Shown: positions 39,917 to 48,467 of the stretch, in pieces
Numbering within the stretch: position 1 is the stretch's first letter
How the letters are laid out: each line of letters opens with the position of its first letter
Source of the DNA: Priestia iocasae
GTDB taxonomy: Bacteria > Bacillota > Bacilli > Bacillales > Bacillaceae_H
Direction: 5' to 3'
DNA length: 64,000 nt
NCBI RefSeq assembly: GCF_016909075.1
Contig: NZ_JAFBFC010000008.1
Location: 1-64,000 of the forward strand
The notes under the pieces: model-generated
What the model was told of the DNA's origin: nothing
The model's input: the letters and a program-made list of their open reading frames with translations, nothing else
The model's database searches: none
Program-made: the position numbers and the translations under genes

Positions 39917-42900
39917 ATGAACACATCTATCCAACAGCAACTTCAGCAAAAAATTCTTGTTATTGATGGTGCAATGGGCACAATGATTCAAGATGCCAAT
40001 CTAACAGCAGCAGACTTTGGCGGAGAAGAATATGAAGGTTGTAATGAATATTTATCATTAACAGCTCCTCACGTTATCCAATCCATTCACGAAGCTTATC
40101 TACAGGCAGGTGCTGATATTATTGAAACGAATACATTTGGTGCCACATCAACTGTTCTTGATGAATACGAGCTCGGTCACTTAGCATATGAGCTCAATAT
40201 AGAGTCTGCGAAACTTGCCAGAAAAGCTTGTGAAAAGTTCTCAACGTCAGAATGGCCACGTTTTATAGCTGGCTCCATCGGTCCAACAACAAAAACGCTC
40301 TCAGTCACTGGCGGTATTTCGTTTCAAGAACTAGTAGACTCCTATGAAGAACAAACAAAAGGGTTACTAGATGGTGGCGTTGATTTGCTTCTCGTTGAAA
40401 CGTGCCAAGATATGCTAAATGTAAAAGCAGCCTTTCTAGGAATATCAAATGCTTTTTCAACAACTAACAAAGAAGTACCTATTATGATTTCTGGTACAAT
40501 CGAGCCAATGGGTACAACACTAGCTGGTCAAGATATTGAAGCATTCTATTTATCTCTTGAACATATGAAACCTTTATCTGTTGGGTTAAATTGTGCAACT
40601 GGTCCAGAATTTATGACTGATCATATTCGTTCGTTATCAAACTTAGCAACAACAGCCGTCAGTTGTTATCCAAATGCAGGTCTACCAGATGAAGATGGCT
40701 TATATCATGAATCACCTGAACTATTAGCGATGAAAATTAAAAACTTTGCTGACAAAGGTTGGCTAAACATTGTTGGAGGTTGTTGTGGAACGACACCTGC
40801 TCATATTGAAGCTCTTGCTGAAGCGGTAAAAGACGTACAGCCACGCGCTCTTTCAATTCCACCTCATCCTCACGCTGTTTCAGGAATTGAAGCACTTATT
40901 TACGATGACTCCATGCGCCCTCTCTTTGTTGGAGAGCGTACAAACGTCATTGGATCTCGTAAATTTAAAAGACTGATTGCGGAAGGAAAGTTTGAAGAAG
41001 CATCAGAGGTTGCTCGTGCTCAAGTAAAAAACGGCGCTCATGTTATTGATATTTGTTTAGCTGATCCGGACCGTGAAGAGTTAGAAGATATGGAGAATTT
41101 CATCTCAGAAGTCGTAAAGAAAGTGAAAGTCCCTCTTGTTATTGATTCAACAGATGAAGCCGTTATTGAAAAAGCATTAATTTATTGCCAAGGAAAAGCT
41201 ATTATTAACTCCATTAACTTAGAAGATGGAGAAGAACGATTCGATGCAATCGTTCCTTTAATTAAAAAGTACGGAGCAGCTATTGTCGTTGGTACGATTG
41301 ATGAAGAAGGAATGGCTGTTACAGCTGAGCGTAAAGTTGAAATTGCAAAACGATCTCATGATTTGTTAGTGAAAAAGCATGGGCTGAACCCAACGGATAT
41401 TATTTTTGATCCACTTGTATTCCCTGTTGGAACAGGAGATGAACAATACATCGGTTCTGCTGAGCAAACGATTAAAGGAATTGAATTAATTAAAAAAGAA
41501 CTACCTCAGTGCTTAACGATGCTCGGCATTAGTAACGTTTCATTTGGGTTGCCTCCAGTAGGTCGCGAAGTGTTAAATGCTGTTTATTTGTACCATTGTA
41601 CACACGCGGGTCTTGACTATGCGATTGTGAACACCGAAAAGGTAGAGCGCTTCGCTTCGATTCCTGAAGCAGAAATCAAACTTGCCAATCAACTTCTTTT
41701 CCATACAAATGACGAAACGTTGAGCACATTCACAAACTTTTATCGTGAAAAGAAAAAAGAAGTAAAAGTTGAAAGTTTAAACCTCTCACTAGAAGAAAGA
41801 CTTGCACTCTACGTTGTAGAAGGAACAAAAGAAGGATTAACGACGGATTTACAAGAAGCATTAAGTAAATATGACGATCCGTTAGCTATTATTAACGGTC
41901 CACTCATGGATGGCATGACAGAGGTAGGTCGCCTTTTCAATGATAATCAGTTGATTGTTGCAGAAGTACTTCAAAGTGCTGAAGTCATGAAAGCAGCAGT
42001 TGCTTTCTTAGAGCCACATATGGAAAAAGGAGAAGAAGACAACGGAAAAGGAAAAGTCGTATTAGCGACGGTGAAAGGTGACGTTCATGATATCGGAAAG
42101 AACTTAGTTGATATCATCTTAAGCAATAACGGATTTAAAGTCGTGGATCTTGGGATTAAAGTTAATCCACAACAATTAATTGAAGCAATCAAAACGGAAA
42201 AACCAGATATTGTAGGCTTATCGGGTCTACTTGTAAAGTCTGCTCAACAGATGGTATTAACTGCGCAAGATTTAAAGCAAGCAAACATTTCTGTTCCGAT
42301 TTTAGTGGGAGGTGCCGCTCTATCACGTCGATTTACAGATTTCCGAATTGCGCCTGAATATAATGGGGCAGTTGTATACGCGAAAGATGCGATGGATGGA
42401 TTAGCACTTGCAAATAAGTTGCAGAACAAAGGAGAAAGCGTACAGTTTATTCAACAATTAAAAGAAAGTCAAACACAAAAAGCAACGTTACAAGAAGCTC
42501 GTCCTGAATCAAGAAAAACAGCTGTCACTGTGTTAGAACGTTCGAATGTGTCAACGGATGCGCCCGTATTTGTTCCAGCTGACACAAAGCGTCACGTGAT
42601 GAAACAGTATCATTTATCTCAAGTCATTCCATATATCAACTGGCAAATGCTCTTAGGTCATCACCTAGGTATTAAAGGGAAAGTGAATAAATTGCTCGCT
42701 GAAAAGGATGAGAGAACCGTTCACTTAAAAGAAATTGTTGATGAACTTTTAGCAGAAGCGCAAAAGCAACAGACCATTCAGCCTGCCGCTATTTATCAAT
42801 TCTTCCCTGCTCAGTCAGATGGGGATGATTTACTTATTTATGACCCAAATGATCATAAAACAGTACTTGAACGATTCTCATTTCCACGACAAAGGAAAGC

Positions 42901-43363
42901 ACCATTTCTTTGTTTATCTGACTACGCAAAGCCTGTTCATTCAAATGAAATGGATTATGTTTGCTTCTTTTCTGTTACAGCAGGCACAGGAATTCGCGAT
43001 CAAGCGAAGCAATACAAAGAAAACGGTCATTTCTTAAAAAGTCACGCCTTACAAGCATTAGCACTTGAATTAGCAGAAGGATTAGCAGAGCGAATTCACC
43101 AGCAAATTCGTGATCAATGGGGCTTCCCTGATTCACCTGATTTCACAATGGCTGAACGCTTCTCTGCCAAGTATCAAGGACAACGTTTCTCTTTTGGTTA
43201 TCCTGCTTGTCCAGAACTTGAAGATCAAGAAAAGCTTTTTCGCTTAATCGAACCCGAGCACATTGGCATCCACTTAACAGATGGATTCATGATGGAACCA
43301 GAAGCTTCAGTTACAGCCCTTGTATTCGCTCATCCGGAAGCGAAATATTTCAACGTTTTATAG
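39917..43363 (+). CDS. metH: Cobalamin-dependent methionine synthase
   Basis: 1148 residues with all MetH modules in order. Homocysteine domain (about 1-310) with zinc site [10 protein letters not shown]. Pterin-binding domain (about 325-590) with GERTNVIGSRKF and DICLADPDRE. Cobalamin cap, then B12 domain (about 640-870) with cobalt-ligand DVHDIGKNLV and GGAALSR. Reactivation domain (about 900-1148) with VTAGTGIRDQAK. It transfers methyl from methyl-THF to homocysteine. The ATG follows the yitJ stop directly. No cobalamin riboswitch is present; control is through SAM. Confidence 0.97.
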   Translation: MNTSIQQQLQQKILVIDGAMGTMIQDANLTAADFGGEEYEGCNEYLSLTAPHVIQSIHEAYLQAGADIIETNTFGATSTVLDEYELGHLAYELNIESAKLARKACEKFSTSEWPRFIAGSIGPTTKTLSVTGGISFQELVDSYEEQTKGLLDGGVDLLLVETCQDMLNVKAAFLGISNAFSTTNKEVPIMISGTIEPMGTTLAGQDIEAFYLSLEHMKPLSVGLNCATGPEFMTDHIRSLSNLATTAVSCYPNAGLPDEDGLYHESPELLAMKIKNFADKGWLNIVGGCCGTTPAHIEALAEAVKDVQPRALSIPPHPHAVSGIEALIYDDSMRPLFVGERTNVIGSRKFKRLIAEGKFEEASEVARAQVKNGAHVIDICLADPDREELEDMENFISEVVKKVKVPLVIDSTDEAVIEKALIYCQGKAIINSINLEDGEERFDAIVPLIKKYGAAIVVGTIDEEGMAVTAERKVEIAKRSHDLLVKKHGLNPTDIIFDPLVFPVGTGDEQYIGSAEQTIKGIELIKKELPQCLTMLGISNVSFGLPPVGREVLNAVYLYHCTHAGLDYAIVNTEKVERFASIPEAEIKLANQLLFHTNDETLSTFTNFYREKKKEVKVESLNLSLEERLALYVVEGTKEGLTTDLQEALSKYDDPLAIINGPLMDGMTEVGRLFNDNQLIVAEVLQSAEVMKAAVAFLEPHMEKGEEDNGKGKVVLATVKGDVHDIGKNLVDIILSNNGFKVVDLGIKVNPQQLIEAIKTEKPDIVGLSGLLVKSAQQMVLTAQDLKQANISVPILVGGAALSRRFTDFRIAPEYNGAVVYAKDAMDGLALANKLQNKGESVQFIQQLKESQTQKATLQEARPESRKTAVTVLERSNVSTDAPVFVPADTKRHVMKQYHLSQVIPYINWQMLLGHHLGIKGKVNKLLAEKDERTVHLKEIVDELLAEAQKQQTIQPAAIYQFFPAQSDGDDLLIYDPNDHKTVLERFSFPRQRKAPFLCLSDYAKPVHSNEMDYVCFFSVTAGTGIRDQAKQYKENGHFLKSHALQALALELAEGLAERIHQQIRDQWGFPDSPDFTMAERFSAKYQGQRFSFGYPACPELEDQEKLFRLIEPEHIGIHLTDGFMMEPEASVTALVFAHPEAKYFNVL

Positions 43364-43406
43364 ACGAAAAAAGTGGAGGATCTTCCTTCACTTTTTTTTC
43401 GTCTAT
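43361..43406. terminator. Bidirectional terminator metH / SipW cassette
   Basis: TAGACGAAAAAAGTGGAGGA (43361-43380) pairs with the facing arm ending GTCTA near 43405, with T8 within the second arm. It overlaps both stop codons. Confidence 0.75.
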
Positions 43407-43915
43407 ACTAGTATTATGAAGACACGAATTGGAACTCGAAATACAATCCCTTCTTCTGTATCACGGATTACAATATTTCCTGTATATGTTCCTCCAACTT
43501 TTAAAAGAGGCAAGAACTGTGAAGTGACAGTAATTGATTCCGTCATTCTAGATGAAATTGCAACGTTTGCAGGTACGTTTACGATATAACTTATCCCCAC
43601 CAGTGATAACGCTGGCCTCGTTTGATCTTCAACTTCTAATTCCAAAGTACGTAATCTGCTCGTTTTATTCGTAATTGTAAATACATCATTAACAGGACGA
43701 TATGCATCTAGAACACTTGATAAGTTTCCTAAATCAATTTGCAAGGTCTCGTTCATTCCAGTTGATATATTCTTCAATCGATCATTAGGTTGTTTTGTAT
43801 CTGTGCTATTGAGTACATAAAAGAAATAAGCACTTGAACCAATTGAAAAAGTAGCTTCTGTTTGCTGTCTGGCTGAGAATAAAGCATAAACGAAAAGGCT
43901 AGTCGTAGCCATCAT
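43403..43915 (-). CDS. SipW-cassette protein of unknown function, 5' end uncertain
   Basis: At least 170 residues. From ATG-ATG at 43915/43912 it reads MMATTSLFVYALFSARQQ, then TEATFS, which resembles SipW-dependent signal regions, then a beta-rich domain with no recognised family. The start is doubtful: no ribosome binding site precedes it. Upstream the same frame continues as a hydrophobic stretch (KYVVPVVLVFYLFG) with no start codon until a stop at 43991-43993. The real N-terminus may need a frameshift, or the gene may carry an indel just after the ATG at 43953. It lies downstream of the sipW-like gene in a cassette with a TasA/CalY-like gene. Confidence 0.65.
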   Translation of the reverse strand: MMATTSLFVYALFSARQQTEATFSIGSSAYFFYVLNSTDTKQPNDRLKNISTGMNETLQIDLGNLSSVLDAYRPVNDVFTITNKTSRLRTLELEVEDQTRPALSLVGISYIVNVPANVAISSRMTESITVTSQFLPLLKVGGTYTGNIVIRDTEEGIVFRVPIRVFIILV

Positions 43916-43947
43916 TCCAAAGAGATAGAATACAAGTACTACTGGGA

Positions 43948-43993
43948 CTACATATTTACTCTTTTTTTTTTCGGTGAGTGTATAAGAAAATCA
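43948..43993 (-). other. A10 run and in-frame open extension upstream of the third cassette ORF
   Basis: On the minus strand ten consecutive A residues (43971-43962) end sipW (CGA, AAA x3, GAG, TAA). Loss of one A, or a +1 shift here, would fuse SipW to the next frame, which is open from 43990 to 43403. An ATG at 43953, with AAAGAG 5 nt before, is followed at once by TAG (43950-43948). Confidence 0.6.
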
Positions 43994-44423
43994 TTAAAAG
44001 ACCACCGACTATTGCAATCCAATATTGTTGGAGAAGAAATGCTCCATAGCCTACTAGCGGTATATGAGTGACATATACGCCTTCAATGTCATCTAACTTG
44101 ATTGTCAGCTGATCTTCAGCTTGATTCGCATCCCCTTTTGTAACAAAAGAAAAAGACCCCTCTTCATTAAGATCAGTTCGCTGCACACGATGCATGACAT
44201 TTTGACGAACTTGCTCATGTTGAAATAAAATAATTTCACCAATTAGCTGCTCTTCCTTCATTCCACTAAGTGGCTTTGTAAGAGCGACTGAACCTTTACT
44301 CATCGTAGGGCGCATACTATCAGTCACTACAATGTGATACTTCCACCCCATCAAAAGTGTGACTGTAAACAAAATAAGTAGACAAATAGATACTAACAAA
44401 CTAATAAATGGAAGATGCTTCAC
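43956..44423 (-). CDS. sipW: ER-type signal peptidase I, SipW type
   Basis: 155 residues with N- and C-terminal membrane helices. The catalytic serine is in VVTDSMRPTMSKGS. The second catalytic position is histidine (NVMHRVQR) rather than lysine, as in archaeal/ER-type peptidases such as SipW; VTKGDANQAED supplies the aspartates. In B. subtilis SipW processes TasA and TapA. The start is GTG at 44423, with AGGAG about 11 nt upstream. The 3' end contains a run of ten A (43971-43962 on this strand) right before the stop. Confidence 0.88.
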   Translation of the reverse strand: MKHLPFISLLVSICLLILFTVTLLMGWKYHIVVTDSMRPTMSKGSVALTKPLSGMKEEQLIGEIILFQHEQVRQNVMHRVQRTDLNEEGSFSFVTKGDANQAEDQLTIKLDDIEGVYVTHIPLVGYGAFLLQQYWIAIVGGLLMIFLYTHRKKKE

Positions 44424-44442
44424 CGTTTTATCATCTCCTCTA

Positions 44443-44970
44443 TTAACGATTTGCTCCTGTTAATTGTACAGCATCAAAATTAAAGGTCACCGTTTCTGTT
44501 AGATTTTGAAATGTATTATCTGCTGATTGTGGCAAAGTGACAGTCAGCGTCAGTACTTCTGTTTGTGCACTATTCAATTGAATCGGAGAGAATCCACCAT
44601 TTAAGCCGGATATTGGACCATTATAGAGAATGGTAGTGCCTTGCTTTACTTCTAGCTGCAAGCCATTGGTTACATCTGTCCAAAGTAATGAGCTAACACT
44701 TGGTGTATTGGTAATATCATATAAAAATGAAACTGTACCACTATTTTCAACAGTTACCGTTCTCTCAATGACATCACCTGGTACAATGTCACTTACATTA
44801 AAGATAGGTTTTGGGGTTACTTCAATGGATAATGTTGCAGTTGAAAAAATATTATTATTGACTACAACTTCATCTGTAAACAAAGCTGTCGTTTTTCCAA
44901 AAAACATCATAGGCATAAGAGCGATGCATATCGCCCACCATATCAGTGGAATTTTACCCTTCTTTTTCAA
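44443..44970 (-). CDS. TasA/CalY-like SipW-dependent secreted protein
   Basis: 175 residues from TTG at 44970, 8 nt after AAAGGAG. A basic N-terminus (LKKKGKIPL) and hydrophobic helix lead into TALFTDEVVVNNNIFSTATL, which has the spacing of SipW-dependent signal peptides (TasA, camelysin CalY). The mature part is a beta-sandwich-like domain with DIVPGDVIERTVTVENSGTV, as in TasA-type fibre proteins. It is shorter than B. subtilis TasA (about 261). It is followed by sipW and a third ORF, so it is probably a matrix or surface fibre component. Family assignment is by motif only. Confidence 0.82.
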   Translation of the reverse strand: MKKKGKIPLIWWAICIALMPMMFFGKTTALFTDEVVVNNNIFSTATLSIEVTPKPIFNVSDIVPGDVIERTVTVENSGTVSFLYDITNTPSVSSLLWTDVTNGLQLEVKQGTTILYNGPISGLNGGFSPIQLNSAQTEVLTLTVTLPQSADNTFQNLTETVTFNFDAVQLTGANR

Positions 44971-45264
44971 CCTATTTGCTCCTTTACACACTATAATAAT
45001 TAGTTTATGAACGTACCTTTTCAAATGGAACACTCTTTATAAAAGCTTAAAAAAATCCACATTCACCTTATTTTTTAAATGTAATGCATTAGTCACATAC
45101 TCCAATGAAAGTCTTGTTTTTATCATCCTATAAAACGATTGATTACCTACCATCACTTCCACGAATAGAGAAAACTCAACAACTGATAACTTAGACCTCT
45201 CAAAGCCGTCCTGTCCTATTTCTTAAATTGATATATATTTTTTTATTTTTTCTAAAAAAATAGG

Positions 45265-45293
45265 TTGTCAACTCACCTGACATTTGTTAGGAT
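45265..45293 (+). promoter_or_regulatory. Promoter of the cstA gene with an inverted repeat
   Basis: TTGTCA (45265-45270), a 17-bp spacer and TAGGAT (45288-45293). TGTCA-N7-TGACA (45266-45282) is an inverted repeat lying in the -35/spacer region, so a repressor or activator site is plausible. The rest of 44971-45343 shows nothing else clear. Confidence 0.5.
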
Positions 45294-45343
45294 AAGAACA
45301 TTAAATTTTCTAAAAATTCTAGTAAATGAGGAGGCTCTCCAAC

Positions 45344-46780
45344 ATGATTACCTTTTTCGCTTCAATCGCTCTATTAATCTGTGGTTATATTTTTTATGCA
45401 AAGGTGGTGGAGCGAATTTTCGGTATCGATGCATCACGAAAAACGCCTGCCTATGAAAAAACAGATGGTTTGGATTATGTTCCAATGAAATGGTGGAAAG
45501 GTTCACTTATTCAATTATTAAATATAGCTGGTTTAGGACCGATTTTCGGTGCTGTGATGGGTGCACTATATGGTCCAGTTGCATTTATCTGGATTGTAGT
45601 TGGCTCTATTTTCGCTGGAGCAGTACATGATTATTTTGCTGGTATGATGTCTTTACGACACGGAGGCGCACAATATCCAAGTTTAGTAGGTCGGTATCTA
45701 GGGAAGTATGCAAAATCAATTATTAACATTGTTTCTCTAATTCTTATGATTTTAGTTGCTGCAGCATTTACGGCTGGACCTGCTCAGTTAATCTCAAGTG
45801 TAACATCAGTACCATTTGTAACAGCACTTATTATTATTTTTGCTTATTTTATTTTAGCTACTATATTACCTGTTAACCAAGTGATTGGTAAAATTTATCC
45901 TTTATTTGGAGCCATTTTAATCTTTATGGCTGTCGCAATTGCATTCGGACTTGTCTTCTTTGTCGACAAGCCAATTCCAAATTTAACATTCCAGAATTTA
46001 CATCCTGGTGAATTGCCAATTTGGCCATTATTGATGGTTACAATCTCATGTGGTGCTATTTCTGGCTTTCACTGTACACAAAGTCCAATTGTAGCTCGTA
46101 CATTGCAAAATGAGCGCGATGGGAGAAAAGTATTTTATGGTGCTATGATTGGAGAAGGTATTATTGCACTTATTTGGGCAGCGGCTGGTATGACATTCTT
46201 TGGTAGTACAGGCGGACTACAAGAAGCATTAGCTGCTGGTGGACCTGCTGGAGTTGTAAATGAAATCTCAACATCTTTACTTGGTACGTTAGGTGGAATT
46301 CTGGCTATTTTAGGTGTTATCATTCTTCCAATTACAACAGGCGATACAGCACTTCGTTCTTCACGAATGATCTTTGCAGAATTGATTAGTAAAAAAGCCA
46401 ATCAAAACAATTGGAAAGCTGCGTTACTCTTTACCATTCCTGTTGCAGTTCCTGCTTTTTATTTATCAACAATTGATTATTCGTTCTTATGGCGCTATGT
46501 AGGCTGGACCAATCAGCTAGTTGCAACGGTTATGCTTTGGACAGCTACTGTCTACTTATTAGAACATGCTAAAAATCATTGGATTTGTGGAATTCCCGCT
46601 TTATTTATGACAGGTGTCATCAGTACGTACATCTTCTACGCACCTGAAGGATTTAAGTTAAGCTATACGATTTCACTAACAATTGGAATAGCTTTAACTA
46701 TGCTAGTAGCCGTTTGGTACATGAAGCAAATTCATACCTATCGACAACAAAAACAAAAGGTGAATACGCAAGCAGCATAA
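45344..46780 (+). CDS. cstA: CstA family carbon starvation transporter
   Basis: 478 residues, about 13 membrane helices. Typical CstA motifs are GLGPIFGAVMGALYGP, AGAVHDYFAGMMSLRHGG, ISGFHCTQSPIVAR and ITTGDTALRSSR. The family imports pyruvate and/or peptides during carbon limitation. It is shorter than E. coli or B. subtilis CstA (about 600-700), matching the short family members. ATG at 45344 follows GAGGAGG. A hairpin overlapping the stop codon serves as terminator. Confidence 0.88.
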   Translation: MITFFASIALLICGYIFYAKVVERIFGIDASRKTPAYEKTDGLDYVPMKWWKGSLIQLLNIAGLGPIFGAVMGALYGPVAFIWIVVGSIFAGAVHDYFAGMMSLRHGGAQYPSLVGRYLGKYAKSIINIVSLILMILVAAAFTAGPAQLISSVTSVPFVTALIIIFAYFILATILPVNQVIGKIYPLFGAILIFMAVAIAFGLVFFVDKPIPNLTFQNLHPGELPIWPLLMVTISCGAISGFHCTQSPIVARTLQNERDGRKVFYGAMIGEGIIALIWAAAGMTFFGSTGGLQEALAAGGPAGVVNEISTSLLGTLGGILAILGVIILPITTGDTALRSSRMIFAELISKKANQNNWKAALLFTIPVAVPAFYLSTIDYSFLWRYVGWTNQLVATVMLWTATVYLLEHAKNHWICGIPALFMTGVISTYIFYAPEGFKLSYTISLTIGIALTMLVAVWYMKQIHTYRQQKQKVNTQAA

Positions 46781-46813
46781 AGAAAAGGAGGATCTCCTCC
46801 TTTTCTTTATGCT
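46774..46813 (+). terminator. Terminator of cstA
   Basis: GCATAAAGAAAAGGAGGA (46774-46791) pairs with TCCTCCTTTTCTTTATGC (46796-46813 region), a nearly perfect stem that includes the TAA stop. Confidence 0.75.
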
Positions 46814-46834
46814 CGTTTTCGTAATACATCAAAA

Positions 46835-46863
46835 TTGCAAGGCATTTAGCCTTTCCTTATAAT
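46835..46863 (+). promoter_or_regulatory. Promoter of the HAD hydrolase gene
   Basis: TTGCAA (46835-46840), a 17-bp spacer and TATAAT (46858-46863). Confidence 0.65.
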
Positions 46864-46900
46864 AGTTATCATAACATCGTTAGAAAGGAGTTATGACAGA

Positions 46901-47704
46901 TTGATTAAACTATTTGTTAGTGACTTAGATGGTACATTATTGAATGAAAGCAAAGCAGTGGAGCAGCATAACATTGATGCACTCAAGCAGTTGCGTGAGC
47001 AAAGCATTGATATTTGTTTAGCCTCTGGACGAATGGACAATGAAATTTTAAAGATTGCTAATGATGTAGAGGATTCATTCCATCGCATTAGTCAAAACGG
47101 TGCTTATGTCATGACAAACGAGAATCACTCTCTACATGAGAAAGTATTTGAACATGAAGTTGCTTCAAAACTATATTCTTTAACAAGACTTCCTGATAAA
47201 CTGACCATTGTTTGCTCAAATCATACAAATTTTGTAGAAGAAAAAACAGAAATCGTTGAACAAATTGAAAAGCTCATGTTTTTCCCTATTGAAGTAGAAG
47301 CAGCTATGCAAACCGAAATTGGTGTATCTCTTGCTCCTTCTAAAATTACAGTTTTAGGCGAGGATGCTGGCTTACTTACATTGCAAAGGGAGTTAGCAGA
47401 GGCCTTCCCAAATGAAATTGATACATATATCTCAGCTCCTAAGTGCCTCGATATTATGCCTAAATCCATTAGTAAGGGAAATGCGATTCAATTATTAATT
47501 GAACATTTACAGATAAAACCTAAAGAGGTCGCTTGCATCGGTGACTCTTTTAACGATATTCCAATGTTTAAACTTACCCCTAATAGCTTTGCAATGTCAA
47601 CTGCTCCAGAAGCGGTTAAAAAAGAAGCTGCACACGTTGTAGACTCTGTGAGTGAAGCCATTCAAATTGTCTTAAAACAAAATGAACCAAGCCACGTATC
47701 CTAA
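46901..47704 (+). CDS. Cof-type HAD-superfamily phosphatase
   Basis: 267 residues. HAD motif I is SDLDGTLLN at residues 5-13, with the nucleophile Asp. Motif II is in LASGRM, motif III is the Lys in SISKGNAIQ, and motif IV is CIGDSFNDIPMF. A C2-type cap domain lies between. Such proteins dephosphorylate sugar phosphates, nucleotides or cofactor intermediates; the substrate cannot be read from sequence. The start is TTG at 46901, 10 nt after AAAGGAG. A hairpin GAACCAAGCCA/TGGCTTGGTTC (47682-47723) overlaps the stop but lacks a T run. Confidence 0.87.
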   Translation: MIKLFVSDLDGTLLNESKAVEQHNIDALKQLREQSIDICLASGRMDNEILKIANDVEDSFHRISQNGAYVMTNENHSLHEKVFEHEVASKLYSLTRLPDKLTIVCSNHTNFVEEKTEIVEQIEKLMFFPIEVEAAMQTEIGVSLAPSKITVLGEDAGLLTLQRELAEAFPNEIDTYISAPKCLDIMPKSISKGNAIQLLIEHLQIKPKEVACIGDSFNDIPMFKLTPNSFAMSTAPEAVKKEAAHVVDSVSEAIQIVLKQNEPSHVS

Positions 47705-47732
47705 AGGATGCTCTGGCTTGGTTCACGAACGT

Positions 47733-47882
47733 CTATAGTGGATCTCCATCATTACTTTCTTCTTCCTCTTCATTAAATGACTTCCTATTATTAACAATAA
47801 CCTTTATTAATAGCAAAACAACTGCAAAAAAGATAAACAAAAAAACGATAGAAAAGATTAATAAGACCATCCATTCGAACAT
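47733..47882 (-). CDS. 49-residue single-pass membrane protein with acidic tail
   Basis: A short frame from ATG at 47882 to TAG at 47735-47733. One long hydrophobic helix (residues 6-30, VLLIFSIVFLFIFFAVVLLLIKVIV) is followed by NNRKSFNEEEEESNDGDPL. AGAAGGGAAGTGG lies 10-16 nt upstream. The amino-acid pattern is that of a real small membrane protein, but there is no family evidence. Confidence 0.5.
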   Translation of the reverse strand: MFEWMVLLIFSIVFLFIFFAVVLLLIKVIVNNRKSFNEEEEESNDGDPL

Positions 47883-47954
47883 ATTGTCTTAACCACTTCC
47901 CTTCTAAATTCGTATATTCAAAAGGTGTTTATGGAAAGCAGAATCATCTCTCAT

Positions 47955-48218
47955 TTACGAATACAAAGGCTCATTTTTCTTTACTTTTTCCATCTGGTTA
48001 TACGCCATTTTCATTTTACATACTGTCGCTTTTAAAGAAGTGGATGAATCGGCGTCTTCGAGCAACTGAATATTCACTAAATCAATGACAGAACGAGCAA
48101 GTAACTCTACATTGTTTTTCAACTCTAATTCACTAAATTCTGCAGAATCTTGTAGGCGTAAGCGAATAATTTCATTAGCTAACTCTCTAACACGCAGTAA
48201 TTGTTCACGTTCACTCAT
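47955..48218 (-). CDS. Small helical protein, unknown
   Basis: 87 residues, soluble, predicted almost wholly alpha-helical (heptad-like REQLLRVRELANEIIRLRL at the N-terminus), with a Lys-rich end. GAGGGGGA precedes the ATG. No recognised domain. It sits between the 49-residue membrane protein and the NCS2 permease on the same strand. Confidence 0.7.
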   Translation of the reverse strand: MSEREQLLRVRELANEIIRLRLQDSAEFSELELKNNVELLARSVIDLVNIQLLEDADSSTSLKATVCKMKMAYNQMEKVKKNEPLYS

Positions 48219-48467
48219 TATTCATCCCCCTCTTGGTTTTCCTATTAGTATGAAAAAAAAGCATGTAATATGATAGTTTCTTCTTACTTATTTCGAGATG
48301 AGCATGAGTTTTTCCTGTTTCTTTTACATATTTCATTACTAATTCACTACTGTTTTAAATTTCGCCACACAATACAATTGGAATGTGCTTAAACGTAAAA
48401 TGTTTATAAAGTCAGCTCATATACAAAAGAGGCATGATCATATTTAGATCATGCCTCTTTTGTAATA

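Noticed and set aside
47682-47723. Terminator after the HAD phosphatase
   Set aside because: The stem is good but no T run follows, so it is mentioned only in the gene entry.
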